Below are positions 14,988 through 21,974 of a DNA stretch of 64,000 bases, one piece after another. This DNA comes from Clostridiales bacterium (GTDB lineage Bacteria > Bacillota > Clostridia > Oscillospirales > Ruminococcaceae): assembly GCA_003150405.1 (NCBI GenBank), contig QAMM01000016.1:1-64000 (forward strand). Direction: 5' to 3'. Each line of letters begins with the position of its first letter. The first letter of the stretch is position 1. Position numbers and translations under genes: made by a program. The notes below the pieces were generated by a model. That model had not been told where the DNA came from. It worked only from the letters and a program-made list of their open reading frames with translations, and ran no database searches.

Positions 14988-15259
14988 TGTATTACCATGA
15001 GGCTATGGCTGAAGCAATCAAAAAGACCGATACCGACGACCTGTATAACAACATCGCGTGCAAATTAGAAATCCTCTGCGGGTTGTCGGACATTATAGGG
15101 CGAAATTTTGACCGTACAGAGCCGGGCCGGTTGGAATTGAAGCTCAATTACCGTCAAATGCAGACTGCTTCACACTGTTTTACCGATTGCATCTATGAAG
15201 TAAAGGAGCTGTTTGACGAATTGGAAAACAGAGCGGGAGAGCATGGGCAAGCGTGCTGA
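14987..15259 (+). CDS. Conserved small island end protein (paralogue of 651-926)
   Basis: 90 residues, MYYHEAMAEAIKKTDTDDLY..., predicted helical. Shares the first 16 residues and the upstream ribosome binding site with 651-926, then diverges. Last gene before the right att repeat. The strict positional conservation in two elements suggests a role tied to the element end or its regulation, but nothing in the sequence shows it. Confidence 0.75.
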   Translation: MYYHEAMAEAIKKTDTDDLYNNIACKLEILCGLSDIIGRNFDRTEPGRLELKLNYRQMQTASHCFTDCIYEVKELFDELENRAGEHGQAC

Positions 15260-15261
15260 AA

Positions 15262-15477
15262 TTTGGTGTTTATTTGGTGTTTATTCGTGCAAAAATAAAC
15301 ACCAAGCTACCATAATTTACCAACAGTAAAAATCAACAAACCGCGCTATAATGGGCTTTTTGGCACTTTACAAAGCTCTGCAAAAGGCGAATTTTCGCTT
15401 TCAAGTCCCGTCACTCGCACCAATGAAAAACCTTGTAAAAGCTCATGAATAGGGCGTTTACAAGGTTTTGTTTTTTG
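15262..15477 (+). repeat. Right 216-bp direct repeat with att core
   Basis: Copy of 940-1155 at a constant offset of 14322 bp. The tRNA 3'-end-like core is at 15400-15422. The terminator hairpin that follows is a better match here than in the left copy (GTTTACAAGG against CCTTGTAAA). TTTGGTGTTT motifs, two direct and one inverted (15262-15304), are the right-arm counterpart of 1166-1190. Confidence 0.85.
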
Positions 15478-15521
15478 TGAGTCTATGGCTTGCTTTTATG
15501 GCGGGTATCTATTTGCAGTGT

Positions 15522-15560
15522 AAAAAACCGGTGCGTTCTTATAAAACGCACCGGTTTTTT
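15522..15560. terminator. Strong intrinsic terminator
   Basis: AAAAAACCGGTGCGTT and AACGCACCGGTTTTTT form a long perfect stem with A/T runs on both sides, so it can act in both directions. It separates the island's right end from the DUF4417 locus. Confidence 0.85.
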
Positions 15561-15668
15561 ACGGTTCTTAATAATTGTTTTGATTGTTGTACAGCAATGT
15601 GCAACTTTCCTCAGTTTGGGGCCTGCATATAAAAGGATTTTTTCCTTGCTATGTATAGGAGGTTCTGT

Positions 15669-16490
15669 ATGACCGAAGAAAATTACAGTTATCGTACCAG
15701 TCAATCCCTGCTCCGCAATCAGTTTCCCGGCAAAGGAAAACTGCAAATTCCTATCATTCCAAAGTTTCAAGTCAAGCCTGGTGACTTTGACGATCTTTTA
15801 TTGATAGGGTTCGATAAGACCCACCTTGAGGATCAAAGCCATCTTGATCGAATGGTGCATTTCTTTCTTTACGATTACAAGTTTGAAAGAGTGTGGAAAA
15901 ATCCGGATAATGACATCGAAAAACTCTCACGTTATCGGGCGGTGCTTTCTCCTGATTTCAGCCTGTATTTGGAAATGGCGCCGGTCATGCAGCTCTACAA
16001 TGTTTTCCGCAACCGCTGGTGCGGCGCTTACTGGGCATCCAAGGGGATTCGTGTGATTCCAACGGTCAACTGGGGCGATGAATCCACCTTCGGCTTCTGT
16101 TTTGAGGGAATTGAAAAGGGCAGTGCTGTTGCAGTCTCCACCTACATGGCGTCTGCGCACGGCAACCGCTGCGACCAGAAGGAGTGGTTCATGACAGGCT
16201 ACAATGAAATGCTGCGGAGGATTGAGCCGGAAAAGATCATTTGCTACAATACGCCTTTTCCTGAAATGCAGGGTGATCTTGTTTCTGTGGATTACGAGCG
16301 CAGTTCTTGGAGATACATGAACTATGAGCCAAGGCTTCAGAAGGAAGACTTAGAGGCCTTCAAAATTGGTGGTACATATCACAAATTTTGTGATACAATA
16401 GAACCGTACCTGATCGGTAAAGGCGGCGGAAGCGCCTATGGCGGAGAGTGGAGGCCCAGCCCTAAAAAGCCAGAGATCAACGTTTCTTAG
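15669..16490 (+). CDS. DUF4417-domain protein with interrupted C-terminal tail
   Basis: 273 residues from ATG 15669, behind AGGAGGTTCTGT. Residues 45-225 match DUF4417: HFFLYDYKFERVWKNP, SPDFSLYLEMAPVMQLYNVF, GIRVIPTVNWGDE, GSAVAVSTYM. The domain is of unknown biochemical function and is common in Firmicutes mobile-element contexts. It is followed by a hinge (YLIGKGGGSAYGGEWRP). The frame then ends PKKPEINVS. A second, shifted frame starting at 16469 continues into a tail that matches the in-frame tail in the copy at 18153, so one base appears to be missing in the A-run at 16464-16468. Confidence 0.85.
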   Translation: MTEENYSYRTSQSLLRNQFPGKGKLQIPIIPKFQVKPGDFDDLLLIGFDKTHLEDQSHLDRMVHFFLYDYKFERVWKNPDNDIEKLSRYRAVLSPDFSLYLEMAPVMQLYNVFRNRWCGAYWASKGIRVIPTVNWGDESTFGFCFEGIEKGSAVAVSTYMASAHGNRCDQKEWFMTGYNEMLRRIEPEKIICYNTPFPEMQGDLVSVDYERSSWRYMNYEPRLQKEDLEAFKIGGTYHKFCDTIEPYLIGKGGGSAYGGEWRPSPKKPEINVS

Positions 16491-16732
16491 GCGAACCGGG
16501 CGAAATCAAAACAACATACAAGAATGGATATCGTGTTGAAACAAAGATAGGTGAAGATGGACGCGCAACGTTAGAACGTCATTACACAGATCATAAACAA
16601 CCATGGGCGCATACTAATCCGCATGATCACCCTATACGATGGGATAATCCGGCAGGGTTTCCTGATCTACAGCCTGCTGTCAATTATCCGAATGGCGCGC
16701 CGGAGTTTAAGCAATTTGGAGGTGTGTACTAT
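16469..16732 (+). pseudogene. Variable C-terminal tail, cassette 1 (out of frame with its DUF4417 domain)
   Basis: Reads ARDQRFLGEPGEIKTTYKNG, then ETKIGEDGRATLERHYTDHK and WAHTNPHDHPIRW. The His-rich HYTDH...NPHDH pattern recurs in cassettes at 17460 and 18153 and is of the type seen at the ends of bacterial polymorphic effectors. The frame continues without a stop into the small gene at 16733. Nuclease-like metal binding is suggested by the histidines but not proven. Confidence 0.6.
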
Positions 16733-17017
16733 ATGAAGAATAAAATTGTACCCGCAAATACCTATGAGCAGAATAGATTTGTTACTATAAGTGATTTTGA
16801 GAATTGCATGAAGTGGCATGGTGAGGTAGAGTTCATGTGGAATGGTATTGTCTACAACGTTACACACCGCAAGGATAAAATTGCCATTTCTGTGAGTTAT
16901 CGCCAGGAAACAGAAAAACTCTATGATACAGCAGATGAAGTTCTCAACTATATGGTTGGCGAAGATCGCTTAAGAGATGTTATTACGCAAGTTACAGTTA
17001 CAGACAGAACAATATAA
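16733..17017 (+). CDS. Small DNRF-DRLRD family protein 1 (putative immunity/partner)
   Basis: 94 residues from ATG 16733 with GGAGGTG eight bases upstream; the frame is also open upstream into the tail. Motifs shared by the four family members here are QNRFVTISDFENCM, GEVEF-WNGI-Y and the C-terminal GEDRLRDVITQVTV-DRTI. No signal peptide or membrane segment. Pairing with a variable tail suggests an immunity or regulatory partner; inference only. Confidence 0.65.
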   Translation: MKNKIVPANTYEQNRFVTISDFENCMKWHGEVEFMWNGIVYNVTHRKDKIAISVSYRQETEKLYDTADEVLNYMVGEDRLRDVITQVTVTDRTI

Positions 17018-17065
17018 AATAGCGAAAGGTGAGATTAAAGTACCCTATGCGAAGATGGTATGATT

Positions 17066-17338
17066 ATGAAATACGGTTTTAATACAGAAGAAGATAACCG
17101 ATTTAAAACGATATCTGAATTTAAAGAGTGTATCCTCCGTGGCGGCGAACCAGTCTTTCGTTGGAACGGCATTGTATGCGGTGTATATTTTTCTGATATT
17201 GGATATTGTATTGCCCACATAGACGGAAGCTGTGAAAAAATATGTAGCACACCAGATGCTGTCCTTGAATATAGGGTAGGCAATGACCGCCTACGTGACG
17301 TGATTACGCAAGTGACGGTCATCTCTCGTTCGGTTTAA
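17066..17338 (+). CDS. Small DNRF-DRLRD family protein 2
   Basis: 90 residues from ATG 17066 (MKYGFNTEEDNRFKTISEFK); an ATG at 17060 would add two. It ends GNDRLRDVITQVTVISRSV. Upstream (17031-17058) is a scrap, GGTGAGATTAAAGTA then CCTATGCGAAGA, that matches the tail-coding segment at 18327-18362 minus one base. So its tail has been deleted and only the partner gene remains. Confidence 0.65.
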   Translation: MKYGFNTEEDNRFKTISEFKECILRGGEPVFRWNGIVCGVYFSDIGYCIAHIDGSCEKICSTPDAVLEYRVGNDRLRDVITQVTVISRSV

Positions 17339-17351
17339 AATAAACCTCTTG

Positions 17352-17459
17352 TTGATAGCCTGTAAACCGTTGATATTGCTGTATTCCTCTAAGCCTATCA
17401 TTACTAAAATTAAGAAAGCCCTGCAAGTGTCTATGAGCGGAACTTTGCAGGCTTCCTTT
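17352..17459 (+). repeat. Inter-cassette repeat with terminator
   Basis: TTGATAGCCTGTAAACCGTT (17352-17371) is repeated at about 18049-18069 and, in shorter form, at 18870-18890. It is followed by a hairpin (GAAAGCCCTGCAAG...CTTTGCAGGCTTCC, 17414-17456). The same repeat plus hairpin pattern ends the next cassette, so each cassette has its own terminator. Confidence 0.65.
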
Positions 17460-17740
17460 GGAGGCCGTCCAAACCTGGAGATTATCGTTTCATCGGAGAG
17501 CCTGGAACGATTAACCGCACAACGGATCGAAATGGCAATTTACGGGAAACAAAAATCGGTGAAAATGGATTAGCGGTTCGCGAGCGTCACTATTCGGATC
17601 ACGGTAACTCTTCAAAACACTCAGTTCCCCATGACCACGAAATTATGTGGGATGAAAATCGTTTGATTTGGGGAAAGGTGCAGAATTATTGGAGCGGAAA
17701 CATTCCTGACTTCAAAGCATACCGGAGGTATAATTGTAAT
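17460..17740 (+). pseudogene. Orphan variable tail, cassette 3
   Basis: Frame reads GGRPSKPGDYRFIGEPGTIN, GLAVRERHYSDHG, SVPHDHEIMW. It has the PSKPxDYRFIG junction of the DUF4417 hinge but no DUF4417 domain and no start codon. It is open into the small gene at 17741. The sequence between HYSDH and the small gene differs from the other cassettes. Confidence 0.6.
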
Positions 17741-18034
17741 ATGGATTGGCACATTCAAAAATCTCGAAACACTTTGGAGGATAACCGCTTTACGACGATC
17801 AGCGATTTCAAATGGTGCATGCGATGCGGCGGCGAAGTTGAGCTTACATGGAAGGGAATTCACTTTGGTATCGTCCCCTATGGAGATGGCAAAAAAATTT
17901 CGATCTATTTATGGAACCGACCCGAGACTGAGCGGGTATTCAACTCTTCTGACGATGCTCTTGAATATATCGTCGGTGGTGACCGTCTGCGGGATGTCAT
18001 TACGCGGGTTACAGTACTTGATCGTACAATTTGA
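17741..18034 (+). CDS. Small DNRF-DRLRD family protein 3
   Basis: 97 residues from ATG 17741 (MDWHIQKSRNTLEDNRFTTI), GGAGGT upstream. Shares TISDFKWCM, GEVELTWKGI and GGDRLRDVITRVTVLDRTI with its neighbours. The middle (about residues 40-75) is the most divergent part of the family, as expected for a specificity region. Confidence 0.65.
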   Translation: MDWHIQKSRNTLEDNRFTTISDFKWCMRCGGEVELTWKGIHFGIVPYGDGKKISIYLWNRPETERVFNSSDDALEYIVGGDRLRDVITRVTVLDRTI

Positions 18035-18048
18035 GAAAAGTCCTTTAT

Positions 18049-18153
18049 GGTGGCCTGTAAACCGTTGATATTGCTGCATTTTTTAATACCTACTGTTGCT
18101 CAGTTAAAGAAGAGAAGGCCCTGCAAACGTTCGTGAACAGGCTTTCTTTTTTG
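18049..18153 (+). repeat. Inter-cassette repeat with terminator
   Basis: Repeats the GCCTGTAAACCGTTGATATTGCTG sequence family of 17357-17380 and ends in a GAAGGCCCTG...CAGGCTTTC hairpin followed by TTTTTTG (18113-18152). Confidence 0.6.
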
Positions 18154-18580
18154 CTATGAGTTAAGACTTCAGAAGAAGGACCTAGAGGCCTTCAAAATTG
18201 GTGGTGCATATCACAAATTTTGTGATACAATAGAGCCGTACCTGATCGGTAAAGGCGGCGGAAGCGCCTATGGCGGAGAGTGGAGGCCGTCCAAACCTGA
18301 AGATTATCGTTTCATCGGTACACCGGGTGAGATTAAAGTATCCTATGCGAAAGACGGTACCAGAGTAGAAACAAAAATTGGTGAGGATGGAAGGGCAATT
18401 GCTGAACGACATTATACAGACCACAAACGGCCTTGGGCACACAGCAATCCACATGATCATCGAATTAGTTGGACATCTCCGCGTTATGGTGTTCCTAATT
18501 TTGAAAAGCCACATATTAATTATTGGCCTGAAGATTTTCCAAATGGAATCCCAGAATTTAAATCAGCGGGAAGAAAATAT
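18154..18580 (+). pseudogene. Orphan cassette 4: DUF4417 3' end plus variable tail, in frame
   Basis: From TATGAGTTAAGACTTCAG the DNA matches 16320-16455 closely and encodes LQKKDLEAFKIGGAYHKFCD, the GKGGGSAYGGEWRP hinge and then an unbroken tail (SKPEDYRFIGTPGEIKVSYA, GRAIAERHYTDHK, HSNPHDHRISW). No start codon precedes it. It ends, without stop, in the small gene at 18581. It could recombine with 15669-16490 and supply an intact tail. Confidence 0.65.
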
Positions 18581-18856
18581 ATGAAATATTATTTTAACAC
18601 AGAAGAAGATAATCGCTTTAAAACAATCTCTGACTTTAAAGAATGCCTCATTCGAGGTGGGGAGGTGGTGTTTTCCTGGACTGGAACCACTTATGCGGTC
18701 AGCAGCTATGCTAGAAAATTTGCTATATCTGAAACTTACAAGCAAGAAACAGAATGGCTTTGTGATACGGTAGATGAGCTTTTGGAATACATGGTTGGTA
18801 CGGACCGTTTGCGGGATGTCATTACGCAAGTCAAGGTGTGGGAGCGTACGATTTAA
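18581..18856 (+). CDS. Small DNRF-DRLRD family protein 4
   Basis: 91 residues, MKYYFNTEEDNRFKTISDFK, GGEVVFSWTGTTYAV, GTDRLRDVITQVKVWERTI. GGGAAG upstream is a modest ribosome binding site, and the frame is continuous with the preceding tail. Closest to family member 2 in its first 20 residues. Last cassette of the array. Confidence 0.65.
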   Translation: MKYYFNTEEDNRFKTISDFKECLIRGGEVVFSWTGTTYAVSSYARKFAISETYKQETEWLCDTVDELLEYMVGTDRLRDVITQVKVWERTI

Positions 18857-19047
18857 GATAAGCCCTCTTGTTGATAGCCTGCAAACCGTGATATTATTAT
18901 AAAGTTTGATCGTTCGCCTGGTGGTAAAGGAGCCGTTCCCTCAATGGGCCGACAATGGGTCGATTTGGAGCTTCAACCAGCTGCCCGGAATGGCCGCAGA
19001 TGTTTTAAGGGATTCCGTCAAATAATTGAGATTGAGGAGGGTCTTAA

Positions 19048-19635
19048 ATGAATACACCAACACTGGAAACCGAACGCCTAATTTTACGCAAATTCACAGA
19101 AAACGATCTGGAAGCAATATACCTGATTTTGAAGGATGAGCAGGTTAACACCTACCTGCCATGGTTCCCTGCGGAAAGCATTGAAGACGCCAAACGGTTT
19201 TACCAGCAACGGTATGAAGCCTGCTATGCGAAACCGCAGGCCTATGCGTATGCTATCTGCCTAAAAAGCGACAATGTGCCAATCGGTTACATAAAGGTGG
19301 ATATGGATGAAAGCCACGATTTTGGCTATGCGCTCCGCAAAGAATTCTGGCACAAGGGCATTGTAACCGAAGCCGGGAAAGCCGTTGTCGATCAGGTTCG
19401 AAAAGATGGGCTCCCCTATATCACCGCAACGCATGACGTCAACAACGTCCGCAGCGGCGGTGTAATGAAACAGGTGGGGATGAAATACTGTTACTCCTAT
19501 GAAGAACAGTGGCAGCCCAAGAATTTCCTCGTCACTTTTCGGATGTACCAGCTGAATTTCGATGGGAACAGCGAACGGGTGTTCACAAAGTATTGGGATC
19601 AATCCGAGAAACATTTTGTTGAAGAAAATGTGTGA
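19048..19635 (+). CDS. GNAT-family N-acetyltransferase (RimJ/RimL-like)
   Basis: 195 residues; start follows GAGGAGGGTCTTAA. The N-terminus LETERLILRKFTENDLEAIY is the signature of the RimJ/RimL-type acetyltransferase_3 group. The central acetyl-CoA-binding region is seen around DFGYALRKEFWHKGIVTEAG and the later NNVRSGGVMKQVGMKY. Substrate unknown. Monocistronic, with a terminator at 19681. Confidence 0.88.
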   Translation: MNTPTLETERLILRKFTENDLEAIYLILKDEQVNTYLPWFPAESIEDAKRFYQQRYEACYAKPQAYAYAICLKSDNVPIGYIKVDMDESHDFGYALRKEFWHKGIVTEAGKAVVDQVRKDGLPYITATHDVNNVRSGGVMKQVGMKYCYSYEEQWQPKNFLVTFRMYQLNFDGNSERVFTKYWDQSEKHFVEENV

Positions 19636-19680
19636 GATTCCGTACAGGATCCAATCGGAAGGTGCGCAGTTTATTGCACA

Positions 19681-19724
19681 TACAAAAAAGACGGATGCTT
19701 GAAAAAGCATCCGTCTTTTTTGTA
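19681..19724. terminator. Bidirectional intrinsic terminator
   Basis: TACAAAAAAGACGGATGC and GCATCCGTCTTTTTTGTA form a perfect stem with A and T runs on each side. It serves the GNAT gene and the convergent GH120 gene. Confidence 0.85.
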
Positions 19725-19799
19725 TGGACCAGCGTTCCAAAGTAAACACCCCAGAAGTGCATAACATTTCCGAGGCGTTTCTTTTATGGCGAAACGATG

Positions 19800-21812
19800 T
19801 TAAAACAAAGGCTTTTCAACGCTGTCGGCAGAGGCAAGCGGGCCCGGCAGAATACGGGTGCCGCGGTGCTTGCCGAGATAGTCTTCATCAAAAGCGATTG
19901 GTGTTCCGTCCGGATTCTCGTATGGCTGCTCCGGCTCGAATGCACAGCCTAAAACTTCGGTGTTCACCATATCCACTGTAAAGTCTTTCAGGAATTCATA
20001 CAGATTGGTGGACAGAACCGGCTTGCCATCTTTTTCGACCACCTCTACCTTGACCTGATGTTCGGTGTCCACAAGATGATCCGTTTCGTTCCGGTACGCT
20101 TTTGCGCCGTTGAAATATACGTTGCCCTTTGCCCAAACCGGGAGATGCTGGAAATGTGCCGGTTCCAGCTTCTTCATATCCGGCGTGTCGGTATCCATAT
20201 CGAATTTCTTGATCCACTCATCGTAGGTCGGGTATTCGTCCATTACATGCGTACCGACTTCACGGTTTTCCAGATCTGTTTTTACCTCGCTGTCACGTTG
20301 AATAACCAGCGGAGCGGAAGGCCATTTCTGCACGAAAATGTTGTTGTAGAAGCGGTCATCTCCGTGCAGGATGGTCATAAAGCCCATGACCTCGGTGCGG
20401 TGCGGAATGTGGTATGGCGTATAACGCGCACGGTTGACTCCTTCCACCACACTGTCAGTACCGCCGCCAACCGCCGTAAGGGAACCGCAAATCAGGTTGT
20501 GCACCATAGCGATGCCTTCGGTTGCCATCCGCAGGGTGGCGTCGGACATGAGAATGTTGCTGTCAATCAAAGTAGGTCCATGGCTGACTTCAATGAAGAT
20601 ATCCTGGCTCATCATACCGCCCTGAAGCTGCTTCGCGAATGCAGGACGCTGATTGTCGTGGAACAGGTTTTGGGTGATGCGGGTTCCCTGCGCTTCCCAG
20701 TCGCACCAGATACCCATAGTGCAGTGATGGATGTAGTTGCGGCGGTAGGTAACATCAATAGCGGCGTGCATTTTAATACCGGCAATTTCCGCGCCGCCCA
20801 GTTCCATCATGTTGTTGATGTGATGGATGTGGTTATCCTCAATGAGCGAGAAAACGCCGCCCATCCGGCCGATGATGCCGCCCTGTTCACAATGGTGAAT
20901 GTTGCAGCGGCGGACAATATGGCTGCCAACGTTCTCTTTCAACCAGCCATGGTACTGCCCTTTGCAGACGGCGTCGCGTTCCATCTGGGTCGGGCTTTTG
21001 ACATGCTTGTAAGTAAAGTAGTGCTCGTTGTCCGGATCCAAATATTTACCGAGGCAGATTCCAGCGCACTTGCTGTTGCTGATTTCGCAATCCTCAATGA
21101 TCCAGCCCTTTGACCAGTTCGGGCTGAGCATCCCGTCCTGATAAGCGGCAGGCGGTGCCCAGGTAGTGGCCGCTTTTTCTACACGGAAACCACTGACAGT
21201 GATGTAGTTTACCCCATTTTTAGAAGGCATGAAGCATTCGCGGCGCACGTTGATTTCAACTTTTTCTTCATTGGGGTTTTTGCCTTGGAAGTTTGCATAA
21301 AGCACTGTCTCGTCGCCGTCCTGTTCGGCATACCACTTATAAATTGAGGCGTCCGGCTCCCAGGAGCACTCATAAACGTCGCCTTTGATACAGGCCTCCA
21401 AATCTGCCGCCTCGTACATCATCTTGTCGTTCAGATAAACGGCGCCGGTGTGTTTGCTGCGCCCTGCAAAATACCAGTCGCCGTAAACATAGGTGGTATA
21501 GGGGTTATAATCGCCGAACAAGCTGTTCCCAATCCGGCAAACCCATACATTGCCTTGGTACGGCTCCCAGGTTTTAACCTCTTCCGCACCGGTGATTACC
21601 GCGCCCAGCGGTACCTCCGAACGGTATACAATCCGGTGGTCGTCAGCGGTACCTCCGAAAAGTGGATCAACATATTCCCGATAGGTTCCGGGCGCTACTA
21701 CGACCTCGTCGCCAGCGCGGGCAACCTTCGCAGCGTCTGAAATTTTCTGGAACGGTCTCTGTTTGCTGCCGTCTCCATTGCGGAATGCCTGAGCGGATAC
21801 ATAATAAATCAT
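19800..21812 (-). CDS. GH120 beta-xylosidase, right-handed beta-helix
   Basis: 670 residues, cytoplasmic (no signal peptide). The sequence follows the GH120 xylosidase XylC of Thermoanaerobacterium: YVSAQ...GDGSKQRPFQKISDAAKVAR, NEEKVEINVRREC, NWSKGWIIEDCEI, GIWCDWEAQGTR and FIEVSHGP. In XylC the nucleophile Asp and acid/base Glu lie in the last two motifs, and both are present. Between them this protein has an extra 10 or so residues (KQLQGGMMSQ). It removes xylose from xylo-oligosaccharides. Divergent from an AraC regulator at 21975, probably its activator. Confidence 0.9.
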   Translation of the reverse strand: MIYYVSAQAFRNGDGSKQRPFQKISDAAKVARAGDEVVVAPGTYREYVDPLFGGTADDHRIVYRSEVPLGAVITGAEEVKTWEPYQGNVWVCRIGNSLFGDYNPYTTYVYGDWYFAGRSKHTGAVYLNDKMMYEAADLEACIKGDVYECSWEPDASIYKWYAEQDGDETVLYANFQGKNPNEEKVEINVRRECFMPSKNGVNYITVSGFRVEKAATTWAPPAAYQDGMLSPNWSKGWIIEDCEISNSKCAGICLGKYLDPDNEHYFTYKHVKSPTQMERDAVCKGQYHGWLKENVGSHIVRRCNIHHCEQGGIIGRMGGVFSLIEDNHIHHINNMMELGGAEIAGIKMHAAIDVTYRRNYIHHCTMGIWCDWEAQGTRITQNLFHDNQRPAFAKQLQGGMMSQDIFIEVSHGPTLIDSNILMSDATLRMATEGIAMVHNLICGSLTAVGGGTDSVVEGVNRARYTPYHIPHRTEVMGFMTILHGDDRFYNNIFVQKWPSAPLVIQRDSEVKTDLENREVGTHVMDEYPTYDEWIKKFDMDTDTPDMKKLEPAHFQHLPVWAKGNVYFNGAKAYRNETDHLVDTEHQVKVEVVEKDGKPVLSTNLYEFLKDFTVDMVNTEVLGCAFEPEQPYENPDGTPIAFDEDYLGKHRGTRILPGPLASADSVEKPLF

Positions 21813-21974
21813 TTGGTTCGTCCTCCTGTCTGTATGTTTTTTGCATTCAACTCGCCGTACGAATTGACATCGTCCGAGTCGTCATAATATAATTATACCG
21901 TAACGATTTTTGGATAAAAATAACCATACTGCCTACAAATATCAACATTCTGCCATTCCGAGGAGATGAATCCC

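Larger units (their letters stand above)
1101..15422 (+). mobile_element. tRNA-targeted integrative island, probably non-autonomous for transfer
   Basis: The 14.3-kb segment lies between equivalent points of two 216-bp direct repeats that carry a tRNA 3' end. The tyrosine integrase lies next to the left repeat and reads outward, the usual layout of tRNA-integrated elements. Contents in order: integrase, repressor, small regulators, an excisionase-like protein, replication remnants, sigma factor, a Fic/zeta operon, RHH regulators and a conserved end gene. No relaxase, coupling protein or type IV secretion gene is visible. Two IS200/IS605-type elements have inserted. I infer a degraded or mobilisable element derived from an integrative conjugative element. 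Confidence 0.8.

Noticed and set aside
1101..15422. Self-transmissible conjugative element
   Set aside because: No relaxase, coupling protein or type IV secretion gene is visible and replication genes are truncated, so only an integrative island is claimed.
20058..21113. Plus-strand 351-codon frame
   Set aside because: It is antisense to the well-supported GH120 gene and has no domain.
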